From positions 43,314 through 61,719 of the forward strand of contig DJOW01000010.1 of the NCBI GenBank assembly GCA_002437305.1: DNA of 18,406 nt, in the 5' to 3' direction. Under the pieces are notes generated by a model. That model was not told the DNA's origin. It was given only the letters and a program-made list of their open reading frames with translations, and did not search any database. The stretch comes from Bacteroidales bacterium UBA6428 (lineage in GTDB: Bacteria; Bacteroidota; Bacteroidia; Bacteroidales; UBA932). Both the position numbers and the translations under genes were made by a program. This document shows positions 6,934-13,890 of this stretch, one piece after another. The stretch's first letter is position 1. Each line of letters starts with the position of its first letter.

Positions 6934-7550
6934 TACAGCGGGAAGAGGCCATAGAGCTCGGCGTCGATGCGGTCCGTGATGGAGGCGAAGTCCTCGGGGC
7001 GGTTCTCGAAGTCAAGGTCATCCGCCTCGATGGTGAGGATCTTGCCGTCATATTCATTGATCCACTTGTCGTAACGGTCGTTCAGGCCGCTGAGATATTC
7101 AATGCTCATCGTCTGCTCATAGTCGCGGCCACGTTTCTGGATCTGCGCCACGAGGTGCGGCACCGATGACTTGAGGTAGATCAGCAGGTCGGGCTTGCGC
7201 ACCGTGGCGGCCATCACGTTGTAGAGGTCCATGTAGGTCTCGTAGTCGCGCTTGGTGAGGTTGCCCATGGCGTAGTTGTTGGCCACGAAGATGTGCACGC
7301 CCTCGAAGAGGGTCCTGTCCTGGATGATGACATCCTTGCTTCTGGCGATCTCCAGCACGTCCTTGAACCTTTGGGCGAGGAAATATGTCTCAAGATTGTA
7401 CGACCAGCGGGGGATGTCCTTGTAGTAGTCCTCCAGATAGGGGTTGTAGGTCACCGACTCGTACTTCGGTGTCCATCCGTAATGGGCGGCCAACATCTTT
7501 GTGAGGGTTGTCTTGCCGCTGCCTATGTTGCCTGCTATTCCTATGTGCAT
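6933..7550 (-). CDS. Deoxynucleoside kinase B
   Basis: This 205-aa enzyme is of the same ATP-dependent deoxynucleoside kinase family as the one at 3068-3703. The P-loop GNIGSGKTT is at residues 7-15, followed by QDRTLFE with the D78-R79 pair, PDLLIYLKSSVP, and the lid QKRGRDYE. By my hand alignment it is identical to kinase A at about 135 of 204 positions. Differences concentrate at 81-120 (for example GVHIFVANNYAMG against DARIFAPNLHDMG), which suggests a different base preference. It starts at 7550 on the conserved MHIGIAGNIG, 41 nt after the MBL-fold gene, probably as the second gene of that transcript. A 29-nt stretch over the P-loop codons (7510-7538) is identical to kinase A in opposite orientation. 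Bacteroidota commonly encode such kinases in pairs; separation and inversion around two unrelated genes is less usual. Confidence 0.92.
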   Translation of the reverse strand: MHIGIAGNIGSGKTTLTKMLAAHYGWTPKYESVTYNPYLEDYYKDIPRWSYNLETYFLAQRFKDVLEIARSKDVIIQDRTLFEGVHIFVANNYAMGNLTKRDYETYMDLYNVMAATVRKPDLLIYLKSSVPHLVAQIQKRGRDYEQTMSIEYLSGLNDRYDKWINEYDGKILTIEADDLDFENRPEDFASITDRIDAELYGLFPL

Positions 7551-7578
7551 TATTTATGTTCTTTTGTGTTATTTCAGT

Positions 7579-7597
7579 CGCTTCGACAAGCTCAGCG
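7579..7597. repeat. REP-like CTTCGACAAGCTCAG element at the stop of the MBL-fold gene
   Basis: CGCTTCGACAAGCTCAGCG is an imperfect inverted repeat with outer arms CGCT/AGCG. I recognise it from memory as one form of a short interspersed motif (CTTCGACAAGCTCAG / CTTCGACAGGCTCAG) common at gene ends in many bacterial genomes. Here the stop codon TGA of the MBL-fold gene (7592-7594) lies inside it. I see only one copy in this window. Confidence 0.55.
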
Positions 7598-8320
7598 GCC
7601 GATGGGATCGATCTCTATTCCGTCACCATCCCAGTCAGGGTCTTCCTCCGGCTCGTTGAAAGGCTGGAGGAACGGGTTGTGGGTACGCTCGTCAGCGATA
7701 GTGGTGCGATGTCCGTGGCCTGGAAGCACATCCACATCCCCCGGCAGACCCATAAGCTTGTCCATCACGCTGACTATCTCTCTGTCATAATCCCCTCCAA
7801 GATGGTCTGTACGACCGATTGCGCCGGCGAAAAGGGTGTCACCGCTGAGCAGCACCTTGTCAGGCTCGCAATAGTAGCAAACCCCACCGGGAGTGTGCCC
7901 GGGAGTGGTGATCACCTTGAAAGGCGCGCCATCCAGAGTGTCCAGAATCTCCCCGTCCCAAATGTCAACAGTCTTGATCTGAGAAGAATCCGGAGCCGTC
8001 AGCCCGAACTCTCTCACCACGTTCCGGTTGTTGTCCAGCACGATCTTGTCCTCCGGGGACATCAGCACCGGCACTGAATATTCCGCCACGACCTTCAGCA
8101 CTCCGTGCACATGGTCAAAATGCCCGTGTGTCAGCCACACAGCCTTGGGCTTCAGTCCCTCAGCAGCGATGAACTCCTTGAGCCGCCCGAACTCCTCCTG
8201 CCAATAGCACCCCGGGTCCACAATCACGCAATTCCCCTCCGCATCCCAAAGCACATAGCAATTCTCACGGAAAGAATTGAATATAAATGTCTTGATGTTA
8301 AGCTGATGATTCTGGCTCAT
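7592..8320 (-). CDS. MBL-fold metallo-hydrolase (glyoxalase II-like)
   Basis: This 242-aa cytosolic protein has the metallo-beta-lactamase fold. The dinuclear metal ligands are all visible: H65, H67, D69 and H70 in THGHFDH, H142 in TPGHTPGG, the bridging D161 in SGDTLF, and H202 in LPGHGH. Length and layout match the short glyoxalase II-like group that hydrolyses thioesters such as acyl-glutathione analogues. The glutathione-binding C-terminal helices of true GloB are missing, and the real substrate is unknown. The tail is acidic (EPEEDPDWDGDG, residues 223-234) and its stop codon sits in a REP-like element. The start at 8320 (MSQNHQLNIKTF) leads straight into the first beta strand. It is the first gene of a unit with kinase B and diverges from uvrA. 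Confidence 0.85.
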   Translation of the reverse strand: MSQNHQLNIKTFIFNSFRENCYVLWDAEGNCVIVDPGCYWQEEFGRLKEFIAAEGLKPKAVWLTHGHFDHVHGVLKVVAEYSVPVLMSPEDKIVLDNNRNVVREFGLTAPDSSQIKTVDIWDGEILDTLDGAPFKVITTPGHTPGGVCYYCEPDKVLLSGDTLFAGAIGRTDHLGGDYDREIVSVMDKLMGLPGDVDVLPGHGHRTTIADERTHNPFLQPFNEPEEDPDWDGDGIEIDPIGR

Positions 8321-8345
8321 TGATTGTCTGTTTTAATCTTGACTA

Positions 8346-8373
8346 CAAATTTACTGAATATTCGTTAAATTTG
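8346..8373. promoter_or_regulatory. Symmetric divergent promoter between the MBL-fold gene and uvrA
   Basis: Minus strand TAAATTTG (8353-8346) and plus strand TAAATTTG (8366-8373) are two exact -7 consensus boxes facing outward. Between them is the palindrome GAATATTC (8355-8362), flanked by CT and GT. The 28 bp form one dyad with 12 of 14 base pairs matched. The plus box would start uvrA transcription near 8380 and the minus box the MBL-fold/kinase B unit near 8339. Each -33 region would fall on or beyond the opposite -7 box; a TTG at 8339-8341 is 24 nt from the plus box, longer than usual. Confidence 0.6.
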
Positions 8374-8456
8374 CGGAATAAGAAGCGTCAAAAACAAGTC
8401 GGCGCAGATTTGGCCAAGGTGAAGCAAGTCACTTTTTAACTGTTACAAAAGCGGAA

Positions 8457-11279
8457 ATGATGAGCAAGAAAGAATATATCGAGATCCGGGGGGCGGAGGC
8501 GCATAACCTCAGGGGGGTGAACGTGGACATTCCCAGAGGGGAACTGGTGGTCGTGACGGGACTTAGCGGCAGCGGGAAATCCTCGCTGGCGTTCGACACG
8601 ATCTACGCCGAGGGGCAAAGGCGGTACATGGACACCCTCTCCACCTACGCCAAGCACTTCATGGGAGTGCTGGAAAAGCCTGAGGTAGAGAGCATCACGG
8701 GACTGAGTCCGATCATTGCGATCGAGCAGAAGACCACGGGTAACAACCCTCGCTCGACCGTAGGGACCATCACAGAGATATTCGACTTCCTCCGGCTCCT
8801 CTACGCAAGGGCCTCAAGGGCATATTCACCGGTCACGGGGAAAGAGATGGTCCGCTACACCGACGCGCAGATCGTGGACCTCATAATGAATGAATATAAG
8901 GGGAAAAAGTGCTACCTGCTTGCTCCGTTGGTTGTCGGCCGCAAGGGGCACTACCGCGAACTGTTCGACCAGCTCCGCAAGCGCGGCTACACCGAAGTCA
9001 GGGTGGACGGGAATATCCTACCGCTGAACGAAGTGGAGGCCCTGGACCGCTACAAGAGCCATTTCATCGAGCTGGTTGTGGACAAACTCAAGCCATCGGA
9101 GGGGGACGGGAAGCGGGTGCGGGACTCCGTGATGACAGCGCTGAGCCTCGGCAAAGGCTCGGTGGCGCTGCTGGAGTCCGGCTCGGACAAACTCCGCCAT
9201 TTCTCCAAGCATCTTGTCGATCCAGATTCGGGAATATCCTTGCAGGAGCCGGCTCCACACTCTTTCTCCTTCAACTCTCCGGAAGGTTACTGTCCTCACT
9301 GCAAAGGACTTGGAATGATAGTGGATGTGAATATGGACACGATTATCCCTGACCGCTCCGTCTCGATAGCGGACGGTGGAATAGTTCCGCTGGGGAAGAT
9401 GAGGGAGACCAAGAAATTTGACGTGATCCGCTCCATCGCACGGAAATACAACTTCTCACTGTACGATCCCATTGATTCGATTCCTGACGAGGCGATATCC
9501 CACATCATATTCGGAAGCGATGAATTGTTCCGTGTAGGGGAAGGGAATATGTCCGAGATGGTCACGTTCGATGGAATCGTGGAGGACATCGATGAGAAGA
9601 TCGTGTGTCCTGTCTGCCACGGGACCCGCCTCAATGAGAACGCATTATGCTTCAAAATCGACGGCAAGACCATCTCCGAGGTGGCCGCGATGGAGATGAC
9701 AGAGCTTAAGGAATGGTTCCTGTCCCTGCCGGGAAAACTGAACACGAGGGAGAACAACATCGCCCGTGACATCCTCAAGGAACTCAACGAAAGGGTCCAG
9801 TTTATGCTGGACGTAGGCCTTGACTATCTGTCGCTTGACCGTCCTACGGCCTCGCTTTCCGGTGGAGAGGGCCAGCGGATCAGGCTAGCCACGCAGATCG
9901 GCTCAAAACTCGTCAATGTGCTTTACATCCTGGACGAGCCGTCCATAGGGCTGCACCAAAGAGACAACCGAAAGCTGATCAATTCATTGAAAGAGCTAAG
10001 GGACGAGGGCAACTCCGTAATGGTCGTAGAGCATGACTACGAGACGATGACGAACGCCGACTGGCTTGTGGATGTGGGTCCGGGAGCGGGCGAAAAAGGT
10101 GGAAGAATATGCCTGAACGCCCCTCTGAAGGCTCTGATGGAATATTCACCGGAAAATGGAAAGGTTCCGGCATCGCTGGACAAGGAGACCGCAAGGCACT
10201 GCATATTCGGAAAGTCAAAGACTTTGGATTACCTTCAGGGGAAAGATTCCATTCCGGTTCCGTCCGTGCGTCGCACAGGCAGCGGCAAGTTCTTGAGCAT
10301 CAATGGAGCGAGAGGGAACAACCTTAAGAACGTGTCTGTGAACTTTCCGCTGGGATGCTTCATCGGGATCAGCGGAGTAAGCGGAAGCGGCAAATCGACC
10401 CTCATCAACGAGACTCTGATGCCGATTCTCAAGAACAAGTTCTACAGGGCGAAGATGCGTCCTCTGGCTTATGATTCTATTGAGGGAGTCGAAAACATCG
10501 ACAAGCTGATCGAGATTGACCAGAGTCCGATCGGACGCTCGCCGAGATCCAACCCTGCGACATTCACCGGCGTGTTCAACGACATACGCAATCTGTTCGC
10601 AGACACTCCGGACGCAAAGGTGCGCGGGTTCAAGGCCGGAAGGTTCTCGTTCAATGTGGCCGGGGGGCGTTGCGAGGCTTGCAAAGGAGCCGGAATCAAG
10701 GTCATCGAGATGAACTTCCTTCCATCCGTGAATGTGGTCTGCGATGAGTGCAGGGGCAGACGGTACAAGGAAGACACGCTGGCCGTACATTACAAGGGCA
10801 AGAGCATCAATGATGTGCTTGAGATGCCTATCAGCGAGGCCTACGAGTTCTTTAGGCCGATTCCTGCGATCGCACAGAAACTTAAGGCGCTTGTCGATGT
10901 GGGGCTTGGCTACGTTCATCTCGGCCAGTCAGCCGTGACACTTTCCGGAGGTGAGAGCCAGCGTATGAAACTGGCCGCCGAACTGTTCAGAAAAGCCACC
11001 GGAAACACCCTGTACATCCTTGACGAGCCGACTACCGGCCTCCATTTCGAGGACATCAAAGTGCTGCTCAACGTCCTGCAACAGCTTGTCGATCAAGGCA
11101 ACACGGTAATCATCATCGAGCACAACCTCGATGTTCTCAAGAGTGTCGACTACATTTTCGACCTTGGCCCCGATGGAGGACGAAGAGGTGGCCGGATTGT
11201 CGCCCAAGGCACCCCCGAGGCCCTCGCCCGGAACCCCGCCTCCGTCACCGGCCCGTTCCTCAAGGAGATTCTCGGTTAG
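8457..11279 (+). CDS. uvrA: Excinuclease ABC subunit A
   Basis: This 940-aa DNA damage-recognition ATPase of nucleotide excision repair works with UvrB. It has two ABC modules: Walker A GLSGSGKS (residues 35-42) and GVSGSGKS (K646), and signatures LSGGEGQ (467-473) and LSGGESQ (829-835). The D-loop/Walker B segments YILDEPSIGLHQRD and YILDEPTTGLHFED are present. The DNA-contacting zinc module is intact with C739, C742, C762 and C765. In the other zinc module the usual first CxxC is replaced by D255 and S258 (VDPDSG), while CPHC (279-282) remains; a further CPVC lies at 384-387. The length equals that of typical UvrA. Start codons ATG ATG lie at 8457 and 8460; either would serve. A Bacteroidota second UvrA paralog is a possible alternative identity. 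No repair partner genes are adjacent. Confidence 0.92.
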   Translation: MMSKKEYIEIRGAEAHNLRGVNVDIPRGELVVVTGLSGSGKSSLAFDTIYAEGQRRYMDTLSTYAKHFMGVLEKPEVESITGLSPIIAIEQKTTGNNPRSTVGTITEIFDFLRLLYARASRAYSPVTGKEMVRYTDAQIVDLIMNEYKGKKCYLLAPLVVGRKGHYRELFDQLRKRGYTEVRVDGNILPLNEVEALDRYKSHFIELVVDKLKPSEGDGKRVRDSVMTALSLGKGSVALLESGSDKLRHFSKHLVDPDSGISLQEPAPHSFSFNSPEGYCPHCKGLGMIVDVNMDTIIPDRSVSIADGGIVPLGKMRETKKFDVIRSIARKYNFSLYDPIDSIPDEAISHIIFGSDELFRVGEGNMSEMVTFDGIVEDIDEKIVCPVCHGTRLNENALCFKIDGKTISEVAAMEMTELKEWFLSLPGKLNTRENNIARDILKELNERVQFMLDVGLDYLSLDRPTASLSGGEGQRIRLATQIGSKLVNVLYILDEPSIGLHQRDNRKLINSLKELRDEGNSVMVVEHDYETMTNADWLVDVGPGAGEKGGRICLNAPLKALMEYSPENGKVPASLDKETARHCIFGKSKTLDYLQGKDSIPVPSVRRTGSGKFLSINGARGNNLKNVSVNFPLGCFIGISGVSGSGKSTLINETLMPILKNKFYRAKMRPLAYDSIEGVENIDKLIEIDQSPIGRSPRSNPATFTGVFNDIRNLFADTPDAKVRGFKAGRFSFNVAGGRCEACKGAGIKVIEMNFLPSVNVVCDECRGRRYKEDTLAVHYKGKSINDVLEMPISEAYEFFRPIPAIAQKLKALVDVGLGYVHLGQSAVTLSGGESQRMKLAAELFRKATGNTLYILDEPTTGLHFEDIKVLLNVLQQLVDQGNTVIIIEHNLDVLKSVDYIFDLGPDGGRRGGRIVAQGTPEALARNPASVTGPFLKEILG

Positions 11280-11352
11280 AAAATATGCTTTTAATGCAGC
11301 TACGGTTACAGTAACACGTGGAGGGTAAGTGATTGTACTTCAATGACAAGAC

Positions 11353-11391
11353 GCACCCTCCCCTTGCCCGATACGGGACAGAGGTGGGTGC
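11353..11391. terminator. Candidate bidirectional terminator structure between convergent uvrA and ROK kinase genes
   Basis: The gap 11280-11431 between convergent genes contains nested inverted repeats. GCACCC (11353-11358) pairs with GGGTGC (11386-11391), with CCCG-ATA-CGGG inside. A GGAGGGT at 11320-11326 could alternatively pair with ACCCTCC at 11355-11361. No T-run follows, so a factor-independent terminator is not assured. A GTTAC-A-GTAAC palindrome is also present at 11305-11315. I see no gene in this gap. Confidence 0.35.
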
Positions 11392-11431
11392 ATCAACATA
11401 TTCATTTACAGAAGCTTGCGCTCCACGGCAA

Positions 11432-12391
11432 CTATCTTTCCCACGCGAGGGCGGAGGCACCGAGGATGGCGGCGTCGGACTCTTTAAGCTGGGAATAGAC
11501 CAGCTGGACCTTGTTCTTCCAGAGAGAGAGAACGTTGTCGTTCATCGAACGGAGAATCGGTTCGGTGAGGAACTCCTTGCTTCTCGCGAGGCCGCCGAAG
11601 AGGACTATCGCCTCAGGCGCGGAGAACGCGATGAAGTCGGCGAAAGCCTCTCCGAGGAGAGTCCCGGTATATTCAAAGATCTTGATGGCAAGGGCGTCGC
11701 CTTCCTTCGCGGCCTCGTAGACATCCTTCGACGTGATGTTGTCAAGGCTGCGGAGAGATGATGGCTCATTGCTCATGTCAAGCCACTCGCGGGCGGTCCT
11801 GGCGACACCGATCGCGGAGCAGTAGGTCTCAAGGCAACCGTTCCGGCCGCAGTTGCAGTGACGTCCATTGTGACGCACTATCGTGGTGTGACCAAGCTCG
11901 CCGGCGAATCCGTCGTGGCCATAGACCATCTCACCGTTGATGACGATTCCGCTTCCGACACCGGTGCCAAGGGTGATCATGATGAAATTCTTCATTCCCC
12001 TTGCCGCTCCGTAGGTCATCTCACCCATTGCGGCGGCGTTGGCGTCATTGGTGAGGGTCACAGGGATTCCTCCCATCGCCTCGGAGAGCATTGCAGCGAA
12101 AGGTATGGCGCCCGCGCGACCCCAAGAAAGGTTCACGGCATTCTCCACCTCTCCGGTGTAGTAGTTGGCGTTAGGCGCTCCGACTCCAATTCCACGGATC
12201 TGGCCTTCTGCATTGGCATCAGAGATGATCTTCTTCAAGGCTACGGCCAATTCCTCGATGTAAGGCTCCACTTCGGTGAAATTGTCCGAACGGATCACGG
12301 TCTGGGCCAGCACTGTGCCGCGGGCATCAACCACGCCGCATTTGGTGGTCTGTCCACCGACATCTATTCCTATAACTAAAGTCTGTTCCAT
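11432..12391 (-). CDS. ROK-family sugar kinase (probable glucokinase)
   Basis: This 319-aa ROK-family cytosolic kinase transfers phosphate from ATP to a hexose. The ATP motif DVGGQTTK is at residues 10-17. The catalytic aspartate is D116 in LTNDANAA, and a second phosphate-binding segment LGTGVGSG is at 141-148. The sugar-binding ELGH is at 165-168, and the ROK zinc site CNCGRNGC (C179, C181, C186, with H168) is followed by E188. There is no N-terminal helix-turn-helix, so it is a kinase and not a ROK repressor. Glucose is the usual substrate for this subgroup, but fructose, mannose or N-acetylhexosamines cannot be excluded. It follows the sugar symporter gene by 53 nt with a strong hairpin in between. 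That order suggests it phosphorylates the imported sugar. Confidence 0.88.
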   Translation of the reverse strand: MEQTLVIGIDVGGQTTKCGVVDARGTVLAQTVIRSDNFTEVEPYIEELAVALKKIISDANAEGQIRGIGVGAPNANYYTGEVENAVNLSWGRAGAIPFAAMLSEAMGGIPVTLTNDANAAAMGEMTYGAARGMKNFIMITLGTGVGSGIVINGEMVYGHDGFAGELGHTTIVRHNGRHCNCGRNGCLETYCSAIGVARTAREWLDMSNEPSSLRSLDNITSKDVYEAAKEGDALAIKIFEYTGTLLGEAFADFIAFSAPEAIVLFGGLARSKEFLTEPILRSMNDNVLSLWKNKVQLVYSQLKESDAAILGASALAWER

Positions 12392-12406
12392 GATATTTTA
12401 TGATTA

Positions 12407-12434
12407 GTCCCGGTAAATCATGTTTTACCGGGAC
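12407..12434 (-). promoter_or_regulatory. Perfect 11-bp hairpin between symporter and kinase genes
   Basis: GTCCCGGTAAA (12407-12417) and TTTACCGGGAC (12424-12434) form a perfect 11-bp stem with a 6-nt loop inside the 53-nt gap of the symporter-kinase transcript. On the minus strand it is followed by an AT-rich stretch before the kinase ATG, but not by a clean T-run. Such a structure could act as a partial terminator or as an mRNA 3'-end stabiliser that makes the two genes unequally expressed. Confidence 0.6.
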
Positions 12435-12444
12435 AGATTTTCAG

Positions 12445-13734
12445 TTAAGCTGTCTTTTTTACCTTGGAGCCGAAGAGGGCGTACCAGAGGATGTAGGCGA
12501 CAGCGATGATGACAACAACATAGCTGACAAGGTAGCCTGAGAAATCAGCGACAGCGCCCTGGATGAGAGGCAGGATTCCACCACCGCAAACCATCACCAT
12601 GAACAGTCCGGAAGCGATAGATGTGTACTTGCCAAGTCCTTCAACAGCGAGGTTGAAGATCGCGCCCCACATGACTGAAGTGCAGAGACCACAGAGGATG
12701 AAGAACATCACACCGATTGGAATCTCAGCAAGGGAGAACGAAAGCTGCGAGGTGATGGCAGGGAACTTGACGGTCGTCGTGTCTCCAAGTATCATTCCAA
12801 GGAGAAGGAATACTATAGCGACAGTTCCGACAAAGGCAACCATGGCGCGGCTGGAGACCTTGCCGCCCACGGAGGCGCCCACAAGACGGCCCACGAGCAT
12901 AAGGAACCAGTACATTCCGACGATTGTTCCGGCCACAGCGGCGCTGACGCCAAGCTCCGGTGTCATTGTCATATACAGATTGACGAAATTAGGGATTCCG
13001 ACCTCGACTCCGACATACAGGAAGATCGCGATGATTCCAAGAACGAAGTGTCTGAACGACAGGGCGCCCTTGACATTCTCACTGAGGGTGAGCTTGCTGG
13101 AGTCACCGGATACGGCCGTAGCCTCGTGCTCAGGCTCAGGAATCTTAGACACGGCGATGATGAGAAACGCAAGCGCGAAGATACCCATGGCGATGAAAAG
13201 CGCCGGGTTCGCGTCAGAGATCTGAGTGTCATTGGCCACGTCACCGATGAGGTATCCTACAAGGACCGGCACGATAGTGGCGCTCAGCGAATTGCAAGAG
13301 CCGCCCCACTGAATGAGCTGGTTGCCTCTGTTGCCGCCACCGCCAAGGGTGTTGAGCATAGGGTTGACAACCGTGTTGAGCATACACATCGAGAAACCGG
13401 AAACGAATGCACCGAGAAGATAGACGGCGAAACTGCCGGCTATTCCTGAAAGGAATGTGATCCCGACTCCGATGAAGCCTACGGTCACTGCCGCGAGGGC
13501 TGTGAACTTGTAGCCCTTCTTGGACAGAATCATGCCGGCAGGCAGGCCCATGAAAGCATAGGCGATGAAGTTGGCCGCATTACCCAGCTGGGACATGAAG
13601 TTCGATGCCGCGAACTGCTGCTTCACGATGACTCCGAACGGATTCTGGAATCCAGTCACAAAGGAGATCATCGCAAACAGGAAGAACATTATCACAATAG
13701 CGAAAATGTTACCTTGTTGTTGTTTTTTTTCCAT
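12445..13734 (-). CDS. FHS-family (FucP/GluP-like) sugar:proton symporter
   Basis: This 429-aa inner-membrane protein of the major facilitator superfamily has about 12 hydrophobic segments. The first starts at residue 10 (IFAIVIMFFLFAMISFVTGF) and the last ends in AYILWYALFG. The run GGGGNRGNQLIQWGGSCNSL (about residues 130-150) and the preceding LNTVVNPMLNTL are characteristic of the fucose-galactose-glucose:H+ symporter family. The sugar cannot be assigned. The start at 13734 gives the short cytoplasmic MEKKQQQGN leader, encoded with an A8 run over codons 2-4. It is the first gene of a unit with the ROK kinase and diverges from the PHP/aldolase operon across 156 bp. That arrangement suggests import of a sugar handled by both units. 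Confidence 0.88.
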   Translation of the reverse strand: MEKKQQQGNIFAIVIMFFLFAMISFVTGFQNPFGVIVKQQFAASNFMSQLGNAANFIAYAFMGLPAGMILSKKGYKFTALAAVTVGFIGVGITFLSGIAGSFAVYLLGAFVSGFSMCMLNTVVNPMLNTLGGGGNRGNQLIQWGGSCNSLSATIVPVLVGYLIGDVANDTQISDANPALFIAMGIFALAFLIIAVSKIPEPEHEATAVSGDSSKLTLSENVKGALSFRHFVLGIIAIFLYVGVEVGIPNFVNLYMTMTPELGVSAAVAGTIVGMYWFLMLVGRLVGASVGGKVSSRAMVAFVGTVAIVFLLLGMILGDTTTVKFPAITSQLSFSLAEIPIGVMFFILCGLCTSVMWGAIFNLAVEGLGKYTSIASGLFMVMVCGGGILPLIQGAVADFSGYLVSYVVVIIAVAYILWYALFGSKVKKTA

Positions 13735-13781
13735 TTGTAAGATCTGTTATGTTATCGAAATTTTCTTCGTGGCATATTCCG

Positions 13782-13789
13782 CAAATTTA
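13782..13789 (-). promoter_or_regulatory. Candidate -7 element for the symporter-kinase unit
   Basis: On the minus strand TAAATTTG (13789-13782) matches TAnnTTTG and would start transcription about 40 nt before the symporter ATG. The -33 side is a run of CAAATT copies (13791, 13802) with the palindrome TCAAATTTGA at 13801-13810; none is at the ideal distance. Confidence 0.45.
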
Positions 13790-13841
13790 GCAAATTAATT
13801 TCAAATTTGATCGAATGGCTTTAAAAATCCACATTGAAGAA

Positions 13842-13870
13842 TTGGCTTTGCCGGATTATTATTATTTTTG
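13842..13870 (+). promoter_or_regulatory. Promoter of the PHP/aldolase operon
   Basis: TTG (13842-13844), 18 nt, then TATTTTTG (13863-13870) fits the -33/TAnnTTTG pattern. The predicted start is near 13877, leaving a very short leader of about 14 nt before the ATG at 13891. Confidence 0.55.
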
Positions 13871-13873
13871 AAA

Positions 13874-13887
13874 AATGAATATTCATT
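13874..13887. promoter_or_regulatory. 14-bp palindrome at the transcription start of the PHP/aldolase operon
   Basis: AATGAATATTCATT is a perfect dyad lying between the -7 box and the ATG, so a bound protein would block initiation. It contains the GAATATTC core that is over-represented throughout the window, which makes an operator role uncertain. Confidence 0.35.
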
Positions 13888-13890
13888 AAT

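Noticed and set aside
11333..11761. 142-aa plus-strand frame at the end of the ROK kinase gene
   Set aside because: It runs antisense to the well-supported kinase and shows no domain.
11432..12391. ROK-family transcriptional repressor instead of a kinase
   Set aside because: There is no N-terminal helix-turn-helix; the protein begins directly with the ATP-binding domain and keeps the catalytic aspartate D116.
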